Below, one piece after another: positions 14,953-18,383 of a stretch of DNA of 18,383 nt. The notes beneath the pieces were generated by a model that was given only the letters and a program-made list of their open reading frames with translations, searched no databases and was not told the DNA's origin. The first letter of the stretch is position 1; each line of letters opens with the position of its first letter. The position numbers and the translations under genes are program-made. Source of the DNA: Legionellaceae bacterium UBA2794 (lineage in GTDB: Bacteria > Pseudomonadota > Gammaproteobacteria > Legionellales > Legionellaceae); contig DEHS01000079.1 of the NCBI GenBank assembly GCA_002352055.1, forward strand, positions 1 to 18,383, in the 5' to 3' direction.

Positions 14953-16746
14953 CTAAATTGCCTCGCGAATTACCCAGGTACGTGCAGATTGATTCGCTAA
15001 TTCTGGTGTTTGCACCCACAAAACCATCGGTTTACCTCTTGGTATTACCGATAGTGATTTTGAGGATAAGGAGACTGCAAAAGGATATTTTTTCCCAATA
15101 GATTGCAGTGCGGACCAGACTCTGTTTGCATCGGATTGATTATCGGTAATGATCAATTCATTACCTCGATAGACCACATTAACCGGTTGCCCCCTTAATG
15201 CCGCACGAACCCCAGATTCCAAACGCCTCCAACGTGCCTGATGGCCTCTTTGCACTTCTCCTTCGGTTTGATTCAATTGAAACTTAATTCGTCCATGAGG
15301 AGCAAAAACACGCGCCAGACGGCTACTGGTGGGGCTTTGCTGAAGAAGGTAGGTGCATAAAGCATCTAACAAGGGTCGACCGGGGCCAGCATTTTTTCCA
15401 GGTAACCGATTTATAAACATCGCAAAAGCCAAAGTATGCCCATTCGCGGTGTATAAGTAACCGGAAAGACTGTTCATACCCGTCATGGTTCCTGTTTTGG
15501 CGCGAACAAATCCTTGCTGATTCGCTGTTTTAAATCTTTTTTGCAAAGTACCATCCCGGCCTGATATCGGTAAGGCTGCGATGTATTCATAGGATAACGG
15601 AAATCGCTGATATAAAAATTGCAATAACGAAATGGTTTGATCGGGAGTAATCATATTATATCGGGATAAACCGGAACCATCCGTGAAAATTGATTTTCTT
15701 AAATCGATTGTGGTTTGTTGTTGTAAGAATTTTTTTATCACCGGTTGTGCTTCATTCCAGTTTAATGGTGAACCATGGACTTTCGCTGCTGCATGCAAAT
15801 ATAAACTGTCAGCATACAGATTATCAGAGGGTTTCAAGGTATCTGCCATTAGTTGAGACAAAGGTCGTGAATATTGAGTACCAAGGATTAAAGACCCTGC
15901 TGGAGACTTGCCAAGCTGCACCTGGCCGTTGAATTTTATATTTTCTTTTGCCAATTCGCTTTTTATCATTCCCTGAGCGTACATTAGCGGATTTTTAATA
16001 GCGATACGTTGCTGTACTGCCCATTGACCGATGCCCACGCAGCCTCTTACAGTAAGATTATTGTCTTTATCCAGATTAAATCCTACGCCGCATCCTTTTT
16101 CATTTGCTTTAGTCGTTGCCTGATTATTGAGAACAATGGCCCCACCCCCATCATCAACCTCAACAATAGCGGGCGAACCAACCTGAGCCGCAGGGTTAAC
16201 TGTAATCGTTAATCGATTGGCATCAAGCATCAAAGGAGCAATGGGGGCACCATAACTATAAGCTAAATCTGCTGTTAACCATCCTGGAGGATAGGGATCG
16301 ACCAATGCGAGGCTGCTGTCGATGACTACATTGCCCTGAATGGTGTTGATGTTCCATTGCTTTAGAGAAGCAAGCAAGGTCCTTAAATCATCACGACTAA
16401 ACGAAGGATCTCCACTCAGATGAATATACAAATTGCCCTGCAAAACGCCCTGCTGTAATTGGCTGGCACTGGTGCTTAACTGGTTTTTAAATCGATAATC
16501 TGGGCCTAACGCCATCAATGCTGCTGCTTCGGAAAAGAGTTTCATATTACTGGCGGGAATATAAAGACGATTGGCATTTCGCTTATACAAAGTTTCACCA
16601 GAAGTTAAATCGACGACCACCATTCCCAGGTTCACATGAGGATTCAAACGATTGATTAACTGATCCAGACTAATTTGTAAGCTTGCAGCTGAGGATGTAA
16701 TCGATCCTAACGCCCACAAACCAACGACAGTTAACATCCTTTTCAT
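14953..16746 (-). CDS. dacB: D-alanyl-D-alanine carboxypeptidase/endopeptidase PBP4, extended
   Basis: Class C penicillin-binding protein with all active-site motifs: Ser66-x-x-Lys69 in PASNMK, Ser307-Asp-Asn309 in KPSDNLYADS, and Lys417-Thr-Gly419 in RAKTGTM. The large insert between the first two motifs is typical of DacB. A signal peptide (MKRM..., cut near SSA-A) sends it to the periplasm, where this family removes the terminal D-Ala and cuts D-Ala-mDAP crosslinks. The catalytic part ends near residue 470. About 125 further residues follow, rich in Arg, Gln and Ser, that E. coli DacB (477 aa) does not have. AAGGA precedes the ATG. It begins 41 bases after parB and is probably in its operon. 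Confidence 0.9.
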   Translation of the reverse strand: MKRMLTVVGLWALGSITSSAASLQISLDQLINRLNPHVNLGMVVVDLTSGETLYKRNANRLYIPASNMKLFSEAAALMALGPDYRFKNQLSTSASQLQQGVLQGNLYIHLSGDPSFSRDDLRTLLASLKQWNINTIQGNVVIDSSLALVDPYPPGWLTADLAYSYGAPIAPLMLDANRLTITVNPAAQVGSPAIVEVDDGGGAIVLNNQATTKANEKGCGVGFNLDKDNNLTVRGCVGIGQWAVQQRIAIKNPLMYAQGMIKSELAKENIKFNGQVQLGKSPAGSLILGTQYSRPLSQLMADTLKPSDNLYADSLYLHAAAKVHGSPLNWNEAQPVIKKFLQQQTTIDLRKSIFTDGSGLSRYNMITPDQTISLLQFLYQRFPLSYEYIAALPISGRDGTLQKRFKTANQQGFVRAKTGTMTGMNSLSGYLYTANGHTLAFAMFINRLPGKNAGPGRPLLDALCTYLLQQSPTSSRLARVFAPHGRIKFQLNQTEGEVQRGHQARWRRLESGVRAALRGQPVNVVYRGNELIITDNQSDANRVWSALQSIGKKYPFAVSLSSKSLSVIPRGKPMVLWVQTPELANQSARTWVIREAI

Positions 16747-16787
16747 TAGAATAAATTCCTTAAATTAAATACAAAAAAAAGTAATAG

Positions 16788-17588
16788 CTAATCATATCTT
16801 AAGCCCAGACGCTCCAACAGTCCTGCAAGGGTATCATTATCAAAAAATTTTACTTTTAACCACCCACCCTCTTCCTCATCGTTTACAATTTGCACAGGAG
16901 CTCCAACCTGTTCCGCTAAAACATTCTGTAAGCGTTCGATATCCCGATCTTTTTTTCCATTTGGAATAACAGAATTTTTTTTATTTCGATGCTCTTTAAT
17001 AGCCTGTTCCAATTGTCGAACCGACCATTGTTGCTCCACACTATGTGTCGCGAAGAAAACCTGCTGATCTGATGTCAATCCAACCAGGACTCGGGCATGA
17101 CCTAAAGTCAGAGATTTACTGGCTATCATCTCTTTAATAGAATCGGTGAGTGTCAATAAACGCAAGATGTTGGCAATATGACTGCGAGATTTGCCAACCA
17201 ACACTCCAATTTCATCCTGCAGATAATGAAACTCATCAATGAGACGGCGATACCCCCTGGCTTCCTCGATTAAATTTAAATCCTGACGTTGGATATTTTC
17301 AATCAGGGTCAGCGCACAGGCTTGCTTATCTGTATACGCACCTACCATACATGGGATTTGCGATAATCCTGCAATTTTTGCTGCCCGCCAACGGCGCTCC
17401 CCCGCAATTATTTCATATTTTGCTTTGGCAATTTCTCTAACTACTAATGGTTCTATTAAACCCTGCGACTGTATGGATTGGGCTAATTCTTCTAAACCTT
17501 CCCGATGAAAATCCTGACGCGGCTGATATTGTCCAGGCTGAAGGCTCTCAATGGGGAGGTGAATAAACGTGGCTTGCATAAGTGACAT
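16788..17588 (-). CDS. parB: ParB/Spo0J-family chromosome partition protein
   Basis: The 266-residue protein has the ParB order of elements: QPGQYQPR (17-24), the CTP-binding GERRWRAA (63-70), ENIQRQDLNLIEEA (97-110), a helix-turn-helix DEIGVLVGKSRSHIANILRLL (125-145) that reads parS, and a short C-terminal dimer domain ending in LLERLGLRYD. ParB spreads from parS as a CTP-dependent clamp and works with ParA and SMC in segregation. The N-terminus has no clear ParA-activating Arg/Lys arm. No parA gene is adjacent: the upstream gene is a 167-aa unknown and the downstream one is dacB. The start is uncertain: ATG 17588 has only AGTAGACT before it, and ATG 17579 is an alternative. No full parS palindrome was seen in the window. 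Confidence 0.88.
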   Translation of the reverse strand: MSLMQATFIHLPIESLQPGQYQPRQDFHREGLEELAQSIQSQGLIEPLVVREIAKAKYEIIAGERRWRAAKIAGLSQIPCMVGAYTDKQACALTLIENIQRQDLNLIEEARGYRRLIDEFHYLQDEIGVLVGKSRSHIANILRLLTLTDSIKEMIASKSLTLGHARVLVGLTSDQQVFFATHSVEQQWSVRQLEQAIKEHRNKKNSVIPNGKKDRDIERLQNVLAEQVGAPVQIVNDEEEGGWLKVKFFDNDTLAGLLERLGLRYD

Positions 17589-17644
17589 AGTCTACTGGAA
17601 GGAATGAATTGTTTCATATTCCGCCCGAAAAGGAAATAATTTAC

Positions 17645-18148
17645 CTAAACTCCAGGAACCACATTCATAGACCCAGATTCTTTTACAGTATGCTCTGACT
17701 CGCCTACAAAAAAGCGGATGCCCGTGAAATAGTTACTCTCTTTATTTAAAACAGCAACCCGAGCCTGAAGATGCGGATTGGAATCAAGTAAAGTGCCGCA
17801 TTTGCTTCTGATATAAGAATCAGGAGAGCGTTCAATTTTCTGGATGTAATGTGCCGCACTTTGCAAATCGATATCAGAGCCTGAAGACACCAAAACCTCG
17901 CACAGGGCAAGCATGGCATTAGTACAACCCATTTTAGCAGAATCAGCCATCATCTGTTTGTATTGCGCCGATGAAGGGGCGTGAATTTGCGCCAGCCGAA
18001 ACAGGGCTAAAGAATTTACTTTTGCCAAAGCCATCATTTCTGGTAATCGACTTACAAGAGCTTGCTTGATATCAGAATTGTTGGGACTGGTTTGAAGCTG
18101 CCCAATTAATTCAGCAAATTCGCTACTTACATTTTTTTTAATAACCAT
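17645..18148 (-). CDS. unknown protein, candidate Dot/Icm effector (167 aa)
   Basis: No known enzyme motif. It is soluble and helical, with no signal peptide. A middle part (about 70-120, with DSAKMGCTNAMLALCEVL and SAAHYIQKIE) has the small-residue spacing of one or two degenerate Sel1-like repeats. The C-terminus changes to Glu/Ser/Thr-rich sequence (GESEHTVKESG, ending VVPGV), which fits an effector translocation signal but proves nothing. The frame is open to a GTG at 18169, but AAGGG eight bases before the ATG at 18148 decides the start. A near-ideal PmrA-like element at 18194-18213 precedes it. It lies 56 bases before parB and may be its first operon partner. Effector status is an inference. 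Confidence 0.6.
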   Translation of the reverse strand: MVIKKNVSSEFAELIGQLQTSPNNSDIKQALVSRLPEMMALAKVNSLALFRLAQIHAPSSAQYKQMMADSAKMGCTNAMLALCEVLVSSGSDIDLQSAAHYIQKIERSPDSYIRSKCGTLLDSNPHLQARVAVLNKESNYFTGIRFFVGESEHTVKESGSMNVVPGV

Positions 18149-18180
18149 TATTCGGCCCTTAATGAACACGGTACCATGTC

Positions 18181-18213
18181 AGAATAAATGATTTAAATTA
18201 AGGCATAATTAAG
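18181..18213 (-). promoter_or_regulatory. PmrA-like direct repeat and -10 before the 167-aa gene
   Basis: On the minus strand CTTAATTAT (18213-18205), two bases (GC), then CTTAATTTA (18202-18194) match the Legionella PmrA element cTTAATatT-N2-cTTAATtTT at about 7 and 8 of 9 positions with exact spacing. A weak -10, TATTCT (18186-18181), lies seven bases further on and the ATG 33 bases beyond it. It is the best such match in the window. Confidence 0.6.
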
Positions 18214-18281
18214 AGCACTCATCTTTACTTTTATTTTACATTACTAAGTAACATTGAATGTATTTTAGACATATTACCGAT

Positions 18282-18310
18282 TTGAAAGAGATGTTTTGTA
18301 CTATTATTAA
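18282..18310 (+). promoter_or_regulatory. possible sigma-70 promoter of the right-edge gene
   Basis: TTGAAA (18282-18287) and TATTAA (18305-18310) are 17 bases apart and end 26 bases before the ATG at 18337. The match is moderate, but this is the best candidate for the divergent gene at the window edge. Confidence 0.35.
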
Positions 18311-18336
18311 AATAAACGGACCGAAAAGGATTACTC

Positions 18337-18383
18337 ATGAGTCATTCTGTAAAACCCCCTAATGAAACACAACGATTGGCTGC
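18337..18383 (+). CDS. start of a gene, possibly GAF-domain signalling protein (partial)
   Basis: The ATG is preceded by AAAAGGA at ideal spacing and the frame is open to the window end, giving only 15 complete codons: MSHSVKPPNETQRLA. The N-E-x-x-R-L-A pattern after a short leader is how many GAF-domain sensor and diguanylate cyclase proteins begin (NE--RL-AL---ILDT). That identification rests on very few residues. The gene is divergent from the 167-aa gene. Confidence 0.45.
   Translation, partial: MSHSVKPPNETQRLA

Noticed and set aside
17610..17616. TGTTTCA upstream of parB, one half of a parS site.
   Set aside because: The other half of the palindrome is absent (TATTCC follows), so it is not a credible parS.

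Overview
The window most resembles a chromosomal segment of a Legionella species. It is AT-rich gamma-proteobacterial DNA in which ordinary metabolic and cell-wall genes sit among secreted enzymes. One large gene carries the CX5R phosphatase signature of the SidF/SidP phosphoinositide phosphatase effectors of the Dot/Icm type IV secretion system. Two genes are preceded by direct repeats that resemble the Legionella PmrA-binding element, and one flagellar-type gene pair has a textbook sigma-28 (FliA) promoter. All identifications come from reading motifs in the sequence; no database search was possible.

Left part (1-6886), all on the minus strand. An uncharacterised lipoprotein gene, a Wzx-like membrane flippase and a 75-residue hypothetical gene form a probable operon. 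It runs towards a tRNA-Pro that is cut by the window edge and has its own promoter. A small secreted protein (120 aa from its supported start) stands alone. Next comes a two-gene operon: a fused E1alpha-E1beta thiamine-diphosphate 2-oxoacid dehydrogenase, whose 3' end overlaps the start of a glutaryl-CoA dehydrogenase (gcdH). This pairing suggests 2-oxoacid to acyl-CoA to dehydrogenated acyl-CoA chemistry, possibly 2-oxoadipate to glutaryl-CoA to crotonyl-CoA.

Middle (6887-13547), all on the plus strand. A perfect FliA promoter drives a FliK-like hook-length-control protein overlapped by an 89-aa stand-alone FlhB C-terminal-domain protein. Then come a tiny lipoprotein with a strong terminator, the SidP-like effector with a PmrA-type box, a secreted VanX-type D-Ala-D-Ala dipeptidase, and a secreted papain-fold (C1) cysteine peptidase.

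Right part (13651-18148), on the minus strand. A 167-aa unknown protein, ParB, and PBP4 (dacB, with an extra C-terminal domain of about 125 residues) lie close together, followed by an exported metallophosphoesterase. The first gene of this run is preceded by the best PmrA-like direct repeat in the window, so the 167-aa protein is a candidate effector and parB/dacB may lie in its transcript. The phosphoesterase appears to start at a rare ATT codon. At the right edge a divergent gene, possibly a GAF-domain signalling protein, begins.

There is no insertion sequence, CRISPR array or rRNA. No gap between genes exceeds 300 bases.
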